DNA from: Calditrichaceae bacterium | GTDB taxonomy: Bacteria; Calditrichota; Calditrichia; Calditrichales; Calditrichaceae | Direction of reading: 5' to 3' | Length of the DNA stretch: 5,579 nucleotides | NCBI GenBank assembly: GCA_030622395.1 | Contig: JAUXGF010000226.1 | Location: 1 to 5,579, forward strand | Shown: positions 1 through 5,214 of the stretch, piece by piece | Position numbering within the stretch: the first letter of the stretch is position 1 | How the letters are laid out: each line of letters starts with the position of its first letter | Position numbers and translations under genes: made by a program | Notes under the pieces: model-generated | What the model saw: the letters and a program-made list of their open reading frames with translations, nothing else | Database searches by the model: none | Told to the model about the DNA's origin: nothing

Positions 1-12
1 TACACTCCAATC

Positions 13-26
13 TGGGCTTTAGCCCA
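13..26. repeat. Small perfect palindrome (hairpin)
   Basis: TGGGCT-TT-AGCCCA forms a 6-bp stem with a 2-nt loop. It is followed by A residues on the plus strand and, read on the minus strand, the T-run precedes the stem, so it is not an intrinsic terminator in either direction. It resembles short dispersed intergenic palindromes of REP type; copy number in the genome cannot be seen here. Confidence 0.45.
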
Positions 27-76
27 AAAAATCATCTGTGCCCCTCGGTGTTAAGTGTGTATAAAGCTCAGCTCTT

Positions 77-95
77 GGGAGGGGTTAGGGGTGGG
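77..95 (+). other. Canonical G-quadruplex-type motif
   Basis: Four G-runs (77-79, 81-84, 88-91, 93-95) are separated by loops of 1, 3 and 1 nt, in the string GGGAGGGGTTAGGGGTGGG. This fits the G3+N1-7 rule for a four-stranded structure on the plus strand. It lies about 55 bp upstream of the tRNA promoter. Whether it folds or acts is unknown; similar G-rich phrases occur as dispersed intergenic repeats in Bacteroidota-like genomes (from memory). Confidence 0.5.
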
Positions 96-132
96 TCTTA
101 ATATTTCACCCATTCACTGAAGTTTTACTAAA

Positions 133-168
133 ATCAATATCTTAATATTGACAAACATTAATATTGAT
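133..168. repeat. Three AT-rich half-sites overlapping the -35 box
   Basis: TCAATAT (134-140) and ATATTGA (145-151) form a perfect 7-bp inverted repeat with a 4-nt spacer. A third copy of ATATTGA is at 161-167, and the longer unit TTAATATTGA is repeated directly at 142-151 and 158-167, 16 bp apart. The set covers the -35 box and most of the spacer of the tRNA promoter, so it could be a regulator site or only an AT-rich activating stretch. No regulator is identifiable. Confidence 0.4.
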
Positions 169-176
169 AGTATATT
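148..176 (+). promoter_or_regulatory. Sigma-70 type promoter of the tRNA-fMet gene
   Basis: TTGACA at 148-153 matches the -35 consensus exactly. After an ideal 17-bp spacer comes TATATT at 171-176, five of six matches to TATAAT. Initiation would be expected near 183-185, leaving a leader of about 10 nt before the mature tRNA 5' end at 194, typical of stable RNA genes. Confidence is limited by the fact that Bacteroidota proper use a different -7/-33 consensus, so the assignment depends on the lineage. Confidence 0.75.
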
Positions 177-193
177 ATTTATTCAACAATGAT

Positions 194-267
<74 letters not shown>

Positions 268-276
268 CTAAAATAA

Positions 277-308
277 AAAACAGGTGATCTTTTACGATCA
301 CCTGTTTT
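277..308 (+). terminator. Intrinsic terminator between the two tRNA genes
   Basis: CAGGTGATC (281-289) pairs perfectly with GATCACCTG (296-304) around a 6-nt loop, and flanking AAAA/TTTT (277-280 with 305-308) extends the stem to 13 bp. The 3' side runs into TTTTGTTT. With A-runs on one side and T-runs on the other it could work in both directions. It begins 10 nt after tRNA-fMet and ends 6 nt before the next tRNA. Confidence 0.85.
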
Positions 309-314
309 GTTTCT

Positions 315-388
315 GGCGGTGTAGCTCAGTTGGCTAGAGCAGAGGAATCATAATCCTCGAGTCCGGGGTTCGAGTCCCTGCACCGCTA
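315..388 (+). tRNA. tRNA-Met elongator (CAU); tRNA-Ile2 is the alternative
   Basis: The cloverleaf is complete: acceptor GGCGGTG (315-321) with CACCGCT (381-387), position 1-72 being a G-U wobble; D stem GCTC/GAGC; anticodon stem GAGGA/TCCTC (342-346 with 354-358); loop ATCATAA with CAT at 349-351; T stem CGGGG/CCCTG with one G-U pair. The discriminator is A388 and CCA is not encoded. A CAU anticodon that is not the initiator can be elongator Met or the minor Ile tRNA whose C34 becomes lysidine. The acceptor stem and D arm look like the Bacillus elongator tRNA-Met I remember, so Met is preferred. Six T residues follow at 390-395. The gene directly downstream encodes the lysidine synthase. Confidence 0.88.
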
Positions 389-418
389 CTTTTTTCTTCT
401 GATTGTTACCTTCACGCC

Positions 419-422
419 AGGG
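419..422 (+). promoter_or_regulatory. Shine-Dalgarno that favours the TTG start of tilS
   Basis: AGGG lies 7 nt upstream of TTG at 430-432. The other available start, TTG at 403-405, has only a T-rich stretch before it and follows an in-frame TGA at 400-402. The first in-frame ATG (514) falls inside the catalytic SGGMDS motif and is too late, so a non-ATG start is required. Confidence 0.6.
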
Positions 423-429
423 CATATCA

Positions 430-1791
430 TTGAATTCAAAAGTATTATCTTTTATAATTTCTCGGAATTTAATCTCAAAAGGCGATATTGTATTTGCCGC
501 TGTTTCGGGCGGTATGGATTCAATGGCTATGCTGCATTGTCTGCAATCTTTAAAAGAGCGGTTAAAGATTGATCTGAAGGCGGTTCATGTAAATCACGGC
601 ATTCGTCCCGTGGATACCGATTTGGACGAAGAACTGGTTCGTAAAGTGTGCCGGAATTACAAAATCCCTTTGACTGTTGAACGCCTGACGGGATTTGACA
701 TTTCTGCAAATGAAAACGACTTACGCCAGTCCCGCTATACCGCATTCCAAAAAATTATCGACCGTTATCCGGGCGCAAAGATCGCTACGGCTCATCACTT
801 AAACGATCAATTAGAAACATTTTTAATGCGCCTGGCAAAGGGCTCTTCTTTAAAGGGCTTAAGAGCTATTCCCTCAAAAAGAGATGAATTTATCCGTCCG
901 CTGTTGTTTCTTAAAAAACAGGAAATTGAAAAGTATGTTAATGAAAATAAAATTTCTTATCGTGATGATTATACAAATCAGGATATAAATAAATTACGTA
1001 ATTGCATAAGGCATAAATTAGCGCCGGTATTAATTGATACTTTTGGCGATGATTTTTATAATGGTTTCAATAAAAGCATTGATGAATTAAATCAGATTTA
1101 CGAAGTATATCAGGAATACAACAATCAACTGTTTGAAAAAATAATTAAAGCAGGTGAAAATTTTTTAAACATAGATATAGAAAATTACAAAAGTCTTCCC
1201 ATTATCCAGCGCCGCCATTTAGTTGAGTATTGTATTTTAAACTTTTATCCTTTAAATTTTAGCGTTTCATATAAATTCCACCGGGAATTTGACGCCTTTG
1301 CCCTGTTTGCAAAAACCGGAGCTTCTTTTCATTTTAAAAACGATCTTTATGTCATAAAGAATAGAGCCGCTTTACATTTTACAAATACAGCAGCGCGCAT
1401 TCCCGAAAGCGGGGCGGAACTTTTTTTAGATCGGGAAGTCTGCTTTAGGCAAAATATAATTACTGTAAAACGGGTTAAATGTGAACAAATCCGGTTTGCC
1501 TCAGACGTCAATTGTGAATATATTTGCAGCGATCGTCTAAAATTTCCATTAAAAATGCGCAGTTGGAATTACGGCGATTATTTTTATCCATTGGGTATGT
1601 CATCCAAACAAAAATTAAGTGACTTTTTTGTCAATCAAAAAGTTGCGGTACATGAGAAATACGAAATTCCAATTGTGGAAAATGACGGTGAGATTGTTTG
1701 GATAGCCGGTTTCCGGATTGATGATCGTTATAAAATTTCAAAGAAGTGTAAACAGTGTTATGAATTAAAATTAGTAAAAGATAAGGAATAA
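430..1791 (+). CDS. tilS: tRNA(Ile)-lysidine synthase TilS
   Basis: TilS joins lysine to C34 of tRNA-Ile(CAU) using ATP, which changes both its codon reading (AUA instead of AUG) and its charging from Met to Ile; it is normally essential and cytoplasmic. The 453-residue product has the N-type ATP-pyrophosphatase P-loop SGGMDS at residues 26-31, then VHVNHGIRP (52-60), the family block ATAHHLNDQLETF (119-131) and a RNCIRH segment (190-195) matching the usual RNxIRH. The C-terminal TilS domain is at about 372-437, with GDYFYPLGM followed by KLSDFF. Length is normal for the two-domain form. Translation must start at a TTG: the one at 430 has a Shine-Dalgarno and gives the usual short lead into the P-loop, while TTG 403 would add nine residues. 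The stop is 3 bp from hpt. Identification is firm; only the start is uncertain. Confidence 0.95.
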   Translation: MNSKVLSFIISRNLISKGDIVFAAVSGGMDSMAMLHCLQSLKERLKIDLKAVHVNHGIRPVDTDLDEELVRKVCRNYKIPLTVERLTGFDISANENDLRQSRYTAFQKIIDRYPGAKIATAHHLNDQLETFLMRLAKGSSLKGLRAIPSKRDEFIRPLLFLKKQEIEKYVNENKISYRDDYTNQDINKLRNCIRHKLAPVLIDTFGDDFYNGFNKSIDELNQIYEVYQEYNNQLFEKIIKAGENFLNIDIENYKSLPIIQRRHLVEYCILNFYPLNFSVSYKFHREFDAFALFAKTGASFHFKNDLYVIKNRAALHFTNTAARIPESGAELFLDREVCFRQNIITVKRVKCEQIRFASDVNCEYICSDRLKFPLKMRSWNYGDYFYPLGMSSKQKLSDFFVNQKVAVHEKYEIPIVENDGEIVWIAGFRIDDRYKISKKCKQCYELKLVKDKE

Positions 1792-1794
1792 ACA

Positions 1795-2343
1795 ATGAGC
1801 GCCGGTTTTAATCAAAACGAAATTGTGCCTGATAATTACAAATTATTAATTTCAGAAGATCAAATCCAAAAAAGACTTAAAGAATTAGGAAAACAAATCG
1901 CAAATGATTTTAAAGGGCAAAAGCCGATTTTAATAGGCGTTTTAAACGGCGGGTTTATAGTTTTAGCGGATTTAATTCGTTATATCAGTATAGATCTGGA
2001 AATTGATTTTATTCGTATTTCCAGCTATGGGGACAAAAGAGAATCGTCCGGGCATATTAAAATTTTAAAACCGCTTAGCGCCGATATAAAAGAGCGTTCT
2101 GTAATTGTAGTTGAAGATATAGTTGATACCGGTCTTTCGGTAAAATTTTTACAAAATATGTTCAGCGCTTTTGATCCGAAGGTATTACGATTTGCCACGC
2201 TTTTAAATAAGCCGGCAAGGAATAAAATAGACGCTGATATTCATTACATAGGCTTTGATATCGAAGATAAATATGTTGTCGGCTATGGTCTGGACGATCA
2301 ACAGTTGAAAAGAAACCTGCGCTCTATCTATTTTATTGAATAG
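1795..2343 (+). CDS. hpt: Hypoxanthine phosphoribosyltransferase
   Basis: This purine salvage enzyme transfers the phosphoribosyl group of PRPP to hypoxanthine (and usually guanine), giving IMP or GMP plus pyrophosphate in the cytoplasm. The 182-residue product has the normal bacterial length. The PRPP-binding loop VIVVEDIVDTGLS is at 103-115, with the acidic pair E107-D108 and the probable catalytic base D111. The flexible-loop Ser-Tyr is at 77-78, the base-contacting Lys is K139 in LLNKPAR, and the C-terminal VVGYGLD (161-167) supplies D167, with R173 further on, equivalent to human D193 and R199. AAGGA at 1783-1787 is well placed for the ATG at 1795, and the 3-bp gap after tilS suggests coupled translation. 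In B. subtilis, TilS and HprT have been reported to activate ftsH together, a notable parallel because ftsH follows here too. Xanthine or guanine preference cannot be read from sequence. Confidence 0.95.
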   Translation: MSAGFNQNEIVPDNYKLLISEDQIQKRLKELGKQIANDFKGQKPILIGVLNGGFIVLADLIRYISIDLEIDFIRISSYGDKRESSGHIKILKPLSADIKERSVIVVEDIVDTGLSVKFLQNMFSAFDPKVLRFATLLNKPARNKIDADIHYIGFDIEDKYVVGYGLDDQQLKRNLRSIYFIE

Positions 2344-2365
2344 TAATTTTTAGGTTAACTGAAGT

Positions 2366-2449
2366 GGATGCTATATACTGAATGCTGGATATTGAATGTT
2401 GATTACCGATTACTGATTACCGATTACCGGATACCGGTTACGGGTCAAG
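2366..2449 (+). repeat. Heptanucleotide repeat tract upstream of ftsH
   Basis: Twelve consecutive 7-bp units can be laid out without gaps from 2366. Units 6-9 (2401-2428) are GATTACC, GATTACT, GATTACC, GATTACC. Before them are looser units such as GAATGCT, GGATATT and GAATGTT, and after them GGATACC, GGTTACG and GGTCAAG. The tract fills much of the hpt-ftsH gap. It does not encode a protein and ends about 90 bp before the ftsH start. Confidence 0.8.
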
Positions 2450-2522
2450 ATTTTATTTGTCAATTTTATGATCCTTTTCTTATGGATTGAATAAAAAGAG
2501 GATTGATTTTTTAGTTTTAATG

Positions 2523-2528
2523 AAGGAA
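2523..2528 (+). promoter_or_regulatory. Shine-Dalgarno that decides the ftsH start
   Basis: AAGGAA sits 9 nt upstream of ATG 2538. The upstream in-frame starts, TTG 2487 and ATG 2520, have no comparable site at proper distance, so the shorter product is preferred. Confidence 0.7.
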
Positions 2529-2537
2529 ATATTTATA

Positions 2538-4613
2538 ATGGATAAGAATATAGACAATAAAAAGAAAAAGGATAATGAGCCCAAAAAGCCGCCGAGGGAT
2601 CGTAAAAAAAAGGATGATGAGTTTCAGTGGAAAAAGGCTTCTAAAACCGGGCTTATCTGGGTTTTAATTCTCCTTTCCGCAATTTTTTTCAGTAAGCTCT
2701 GGCCGGACAATCGTCCAAATGAGGTTGAGGTCGATTTAACAGTTTATCAACAATTAGTGAAGGAAGATAAAATTGAAAGCGGACGCGTTACTCTTCACGA
2801 AAATCTGTTCAACGGCATATTAAAACAGGAGGGGCTTTTACCGGGGACAAAAACAACCCAGCGAAGCCGGTACTTCAGGACTGTTTTACCCTACATCGAC
2901 GATACAATAGTTGAAGAATGGAAAAATCATAATATCAGGATAAGAATTGTCGAGCCTTCGGATCAATGGACGTTAATGCTTATTCAAATGCTTCCCTGGC
3001 TTTTAATATTAGGGGCGTGGATTTTTATTGCAAGGAAAATGCAGGGCGGCGGAGGCGGCTCGCGCGGGATTTTCAGCTTTGGAAAGAGCAAGGCGAAAAT
3101 GCTCACCGAAGAAAAAGCAAAGGTTACCTTTGAAGACGTCGCCGGCGCTGATGAGGCGAAAATGGAATTACAGGAAATCATTGAATTTTTAAAAGAACCG
3201 GGGAAATTTACCCGTCTTGGCGGTAAACTTCCCAAAGGCGCCTTGCTGCTTGGACCTCCGGGAACAGGAAAAACTTTACTGGCAAAAGCTATTGCCGGTG
3301 AGGCGGGCGTGCCGTTTTTCAGCATGAGCGGCGCCGATTTCGTGGAAATGTTCGTAGGCGTCGGCGCCAGTCGTGTCCGCGATCTGTTCGAGGTTGGCAG
3401 AAAAAACGCTCCCTGTATTATTTTTATAGATGAAATAGACGCCGTCGGCAGACACCGCGGAGCCGGATTAGGAGGCGGGCATGATGAGCGCGAACAAACG
3501 CTTAATCAATTACTAGTAGAAATGGATGGTTTCGATACCAAGGAGGGGGTAATTCTAATCGCCGCTACTAACAGGCCGGATGTACTTGATTCCGCTTTAT
3601 TACGTCCGGGTCGTTTCGATCGTCAGATTGTAGTTGACAGGCCGGATGTGCGCGGCAGGGCGGGCATCTTAAAAGTGCACAGTAAAAATGTTCCTCTTGA
3701 AAAATCAGTCAATCTTGAAGCTTTAGCTAAAGGGACGCCCGGGCTGTCCGGAGCCGATTTGGCGAATTTAGTGAACGAAGCGGCTTTGTTAGCGGCAAGG
3801 CGGAATAGAGCTAAAGTTACTATGGCTGACTTTGAAGATTCCAAAGATAAAATCATGATGGGTATGGAACGTAAATCCATGCTTATAAGCGATGAAGAGA
3901 AAAAAACCACCGCATACCATGAATCGGGTCATGTGCTTGTTGCAAGGCTGATTCCTGGAACTGATCCGGTGCATAAAGTAACGATTATCCCGCGCGGGCG
4001 GGCTCTCGGCGTAACTTCTTATCTGCCGATTGATGAAAAGCATACCCATTCTTTAGAATATCTGGAAAGCACGCTGGTTCAATTACTTGGAGGCAGAGTT
4101 GCGGAAAAACTGGTTTTTAATCAATTGAATACAGGCGCCGGAAACGATATCGAAAGAGCGACTCAATTAGCGCGAAAAATGGTTTGTGAATGGGGAATGA
4201 GTCCCCAATTAGGTCCCATTACTTTTGGTAAAAAAGAGCAGGAAATTTTTCTTGGTCGTGAAATTGCCCAGCACAGAGATTACAGCGAAGAAATAGCCCG
4301 CGAAATTGATAAGGAAGTCAGGCGTATTGTAAGCGAAGCTGAGAATAAAGCCGAAAAGCTGTTGTCAGATAATTTGGATAGTCTGCACACTCTGGCGGAA
4401 GCGCTTTTAGTGCATGAAATTTTAGACGGCGAACAGATTGATCAAATTATGCGCGGCGAGAGTATTAATTCAATAGCCTTTACTGCGCCAAAATCAAAAA
4501 AAGCCAATCCTTCCAAATCTAAAAAAGATAATAACGGGAAAAAACAGCAGACCAAATCTGTTAAATCTAAAAAATTGCCGGACGATGATGGGGGAGTGGG
4601 GAGTAAGAAGTAG
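2538..4613 (+). CDS. ftsH: ATP-dependent zinc metalloprotease FtsH
   Basis: FtsH is a hexameric AAA+ protease anchored in the inner membrane that unfolds and degrades damaged membrane proteins and some short-lived cytosolic regulators. From ATG 2538 the product has 691 residues. A lysine/aspartate-rich N-terminal stretch (about 1-35) precedes membrane helix 1 (about 38-55), a periplasmic FtsH_ext domain and helix 2 (about 144-166). A glycine-rich linker leads to the AAA+ module: Walker A GPPGTGKT (239-246), pore loop FVG (272-274), Walker B IIFIDEID (294-301), and the second region of homology with arginine fingers R356 and R359. The protease has HESGH (461-465) and the third zinc ligand D537 in NTGAGND. 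All catalytic residues are intact. It is longer than E. coli FtsH (about 645) because of the charged N-terminus and a Lys/Ser-rich C-terminal tail of about 40 residues. The last codons and stop lie in a heptad repeat. The alternative starts TTG 2487 and ATG 2520 would add 17 or 6 residues. Confidence 0.97.
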   Translation: MDKNIDNKKKKDNEPKKPPRDRKKKDDEFQWKKASKTGLIWVLILLSAIFFSKLWPDNRPNEVEVDLTVYQQLVKEDKIESGRVTLHENLFNGILKQEGLLPGTKTTQRSRYFRTVLPYIDDTIVEEWKNHNIRIRIVEPSDQWTLMLIQMLPWLLILGAWIFIARKMQGGGGGSRGIFSFGKSKAKMLTEEKAKVTFEDVAGADEAKMELQEIIEFLKEPGKFTRLGGKLPKGALLLGPPGTGKTLLAKAIAGEAGVPFFSMSGADFVEMFVGVGASRVRDLFEVGRKNAPCIIFIDEIDAVGRHRGAGLGGGHDEREQTLNQLLVEMDGFDTKEGVILIAATNRPDVLDSALLRPGRFDRQIVVDRPDVRGRAGILKVHSKNVPLEKSVNLEALAKGTPGLSGADLANLVNEAALLAARRNRAKVTMADFEDSKDKIMMGMERKSMLISDEEKKTTAYHESGHVLVARLIPGTDPVHKVTIIPRGRALGVTSYLPIDEKHTHSLEYLESTLVQLLGGRVAEKLVFNQLNTGAGNDIERATQLARKMVCEWGMSPQLGPITFGKKEQEIFLGREIAQHRDYSEEIAREIDKEVRRIVSEAENKAEKLLSDNLDSLHTLAEALLVHEILDGEQIDQIMRGESINSIAFTAPKSKKANPSKSKKDNNGKKQQTKSVKSKKLPDDDGGVGSKK
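4591..4611 (+). repeat. Three heptads inside the 3' end of ftsH
   Basis: GGGGAGT (4591-4597), GGGGAGT (4598-4604) and AAGAAGT (4605-4611) encode the final residues GVGSKK and supply the T of the TAG stop. The same 7-bp rhythm resumes at 4638 after a 26-bp interruption, so the repeat tract appears to overlap the coding end. Confidence 0.65.
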
Positions 4614-4636
4614 CCCCCTGAGCTTAGCCGAAGGGC
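4613..4636. repeat. REP-like palindromic element after the ftsH stop
   Basis: GCCC (4613-4616) and GGGC (4633-4636) flank a core containing CTGAGCTTAG, itself self-complementary with one wobble. The phrase CCCTGAGCTTAGCCGAAGGG belongs to a widespread kind of small bacterial intergenic repeat (CCCTGAGC...GAAGGG, from memory). There is no T-run, so it is not a standard terminator, but the fold could protect the 3' end of the ftsH mRNA. Confidence 0.6.
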
Positions 4637-4637
4637 A

Positions 4638-4693
4638 GGAAGTAGGAATTTGGAAATAGGAATTGGGAAGTAGGAAGTAGGAAGTAGGAAGTA
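4638..4693 (+). repeat. Heptanucleotide repeat tract downstream of ftsH
   Basis: Eight contiguous 7-bp units: GGAAGTA, GGAATTT, GGAAATA, GGAATTG, then GGAAGTA four times (4666-4693). The four last copies are identical, which points to recent slippage or recombination. The unit differs from the GATTACC of the upstream tract but shares its length, purine start and orientation. Confidence 0.85.
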
Positions 4694-4862
4694 AGAAAAA
4701 AGATTTTCTGTAGGGGGCGTTGCGTGAAAAGATTTAAAAAAAAGATATTTTATTATCTACCGTAAATTTTTGCAGTATAGGGTAAGGATTTACTTCGGGG
4801 AAAGAATGAATTGATGGTTAAATGGCTTGAATGGCTAAACAGACAATCAATCTATTATTCAA

Positions 4863-4966
4863 TCCAACAATTCCCGCCTGAGGCGCCGTCCCGATTAATC
4901 GGGAGGCAGGGACAGGCATTAATCCAATTCTTCACTACTCCAATACTCCGGGTTTTCCAACAATTC
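4863..4966. repeat. 11-bp direct repeats flanking a palindromic element
   Basis: TCCAACAATTC occurs at 4863-4873 and again at 4956-4966, 93 bp apart. On the opposite strand the area reads as loose units of the kind GAATTGTTGGA and GTATTGGAGTA, a degenerate low-complexity sequence. The palindromic element lies between the copies, beginning 3 bp after the first. The distance to the second copy is too long for a simple target-site duplication. Confidence 0.5.
4876..4917. repeat. Compound palindromic element
   Basis: A perfect 14-bp palindrome, CCCGATTAATCGGG (4890-4903), lies inside outer arms GCCTG (4876-4880) and CAGGC (4913-4917), with further inner pairing GCC (4885-4887) to GGC (4905-4907). 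It is not followed by a T-run on either strand, so it is not a classic terminator. It is likely a dispersed non-coding mini-element. Confidence 0.6.
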
Positions 4967-4996
4967 AGCCGGATTTAATTGTATGCGGAGAAAGTT

Positions 4997-5119
4997 TTAT
5001 TTTAATAGCAGCCCCGATAAACCGGGTTTATTTTCATTTATGAGCGTCCGTATCTCCTGTCCCAGCATATTATAAATTTTGAGGGTAACATCATTATAAA
5101 GAAGCCTGATTTTTGTTCT
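4997..5119 (-). pseudogene. Relic of a type IX secretion C-terminal sorting domain
   Basis: Read on the minus strand, 40 sense codons and a TAA give a peptide whose centre is YNDVTLKIYNMLGQEIRTLI, followed by NENKPG. This is the classic Por secretion (type IX) sorting-domain pattern: TxIRxxL..., then VTLKIYNxLGQE, then TLVNExKPAG. In intact domains this continues with about 40 residues (YYxxxWDG, SGVYFYRL) that are absent here: after KPG come only LSGLLLK and a stop. There is no start codon or cargo protein upstream, since the T-run of the neighbouring terminator abuts the fragment. I read it as a decayed 3' end of a secreted-protein gene. It implies that this lineage has or had type IX secretion. 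Confidence 0.75.
5013..5026. repeat. Imperfect 14-bp palindrome inside the relic
   Basis: CCCGATAAACCGGG has the same length and CCCGAT...CGGG frame as the perfect palindrome at 4890-4903. It lies exactly where similarity of the relic to sorting domains ends (codons for PGLSG). Confidence 0.4.
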
Positions 5120-5160
5120 AAAAAAAAGGCATTGGCTGCGGACAACACAAGCCAATGCCT
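5120..5160 (-). terminator. Intrinsic terminator of the minus-strand gene
   Basis: On the minus strand AGGCATTGGC (5160-5151) pairs perfectly with GCCAATGCCT (5136-5127) around a 14-nt loop, followed by eight T residues (5127-5120, the first shared with the stem). It lies 54 bp beyond the stop of the coiled-coil gene and is well oriented to end its transcript. Confidence 0.88.
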
Positions 5161-5214
5161 AAACTTTATCTGTGCATACAGAATTCAATTTTTAATCCAC
5201 AAAGTTATATCCTG

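Larger units (their letters stand above)
4614..5214. other. Gene-free convergent intergenic region
   Basis: This 601-bp space lies between the 3' ends of ftsH and the minus-strand coiled-coil gene. It holds the REP-like element, the heptad tract, a palindromic element with flanking repeats, the sorting-domain relic and one terminator. From 4694 to 4862 I see no gene, no convincing terminator and only weak AT-rich structure, such as AGAAAA-AAGA-TTTTCT at 4694-4709. No clear intrinsic terminator for ftsH was found. Confidence 0.7.

Noticed and set aside
390..400. T-run after the second tRNA as an intrinsic terminator
   Set aside because: There is no separate GC-rich stem; only the tRNA acceptor precedes it, so I left it as a remark.
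2366..2449. CRISPR-like array
   Set aside because: Units are 7 bp and contiguous with no spacers; it is a simple tandem repeat.
2457..2486. Possible promoter for ftsH (TTGTCA, then TATGGA 18 bp later)
   Set aside because: The -10 candidate matches the consensus at only three positions; I could not support it over read-through from hpt.
2487..2537. Longer FtsH beginning at TTG 2487
   Set aside because: No Shine-Dalgarno precedes it, while ATG 2538 has AAGGAA at 9 nt; the extra 17 residues are not part of FtsH.
2984..4049. Minus-strand open frames within ftsH
   Set aside because: They lie opposite the conserved AAA+ and protease regions and only mirror that coding sequence.
4876..4917. Terminator for ftsH
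   Set aside because: The palindrome is strong but 260 bp downstream and is not followed by a T-run on either strand.
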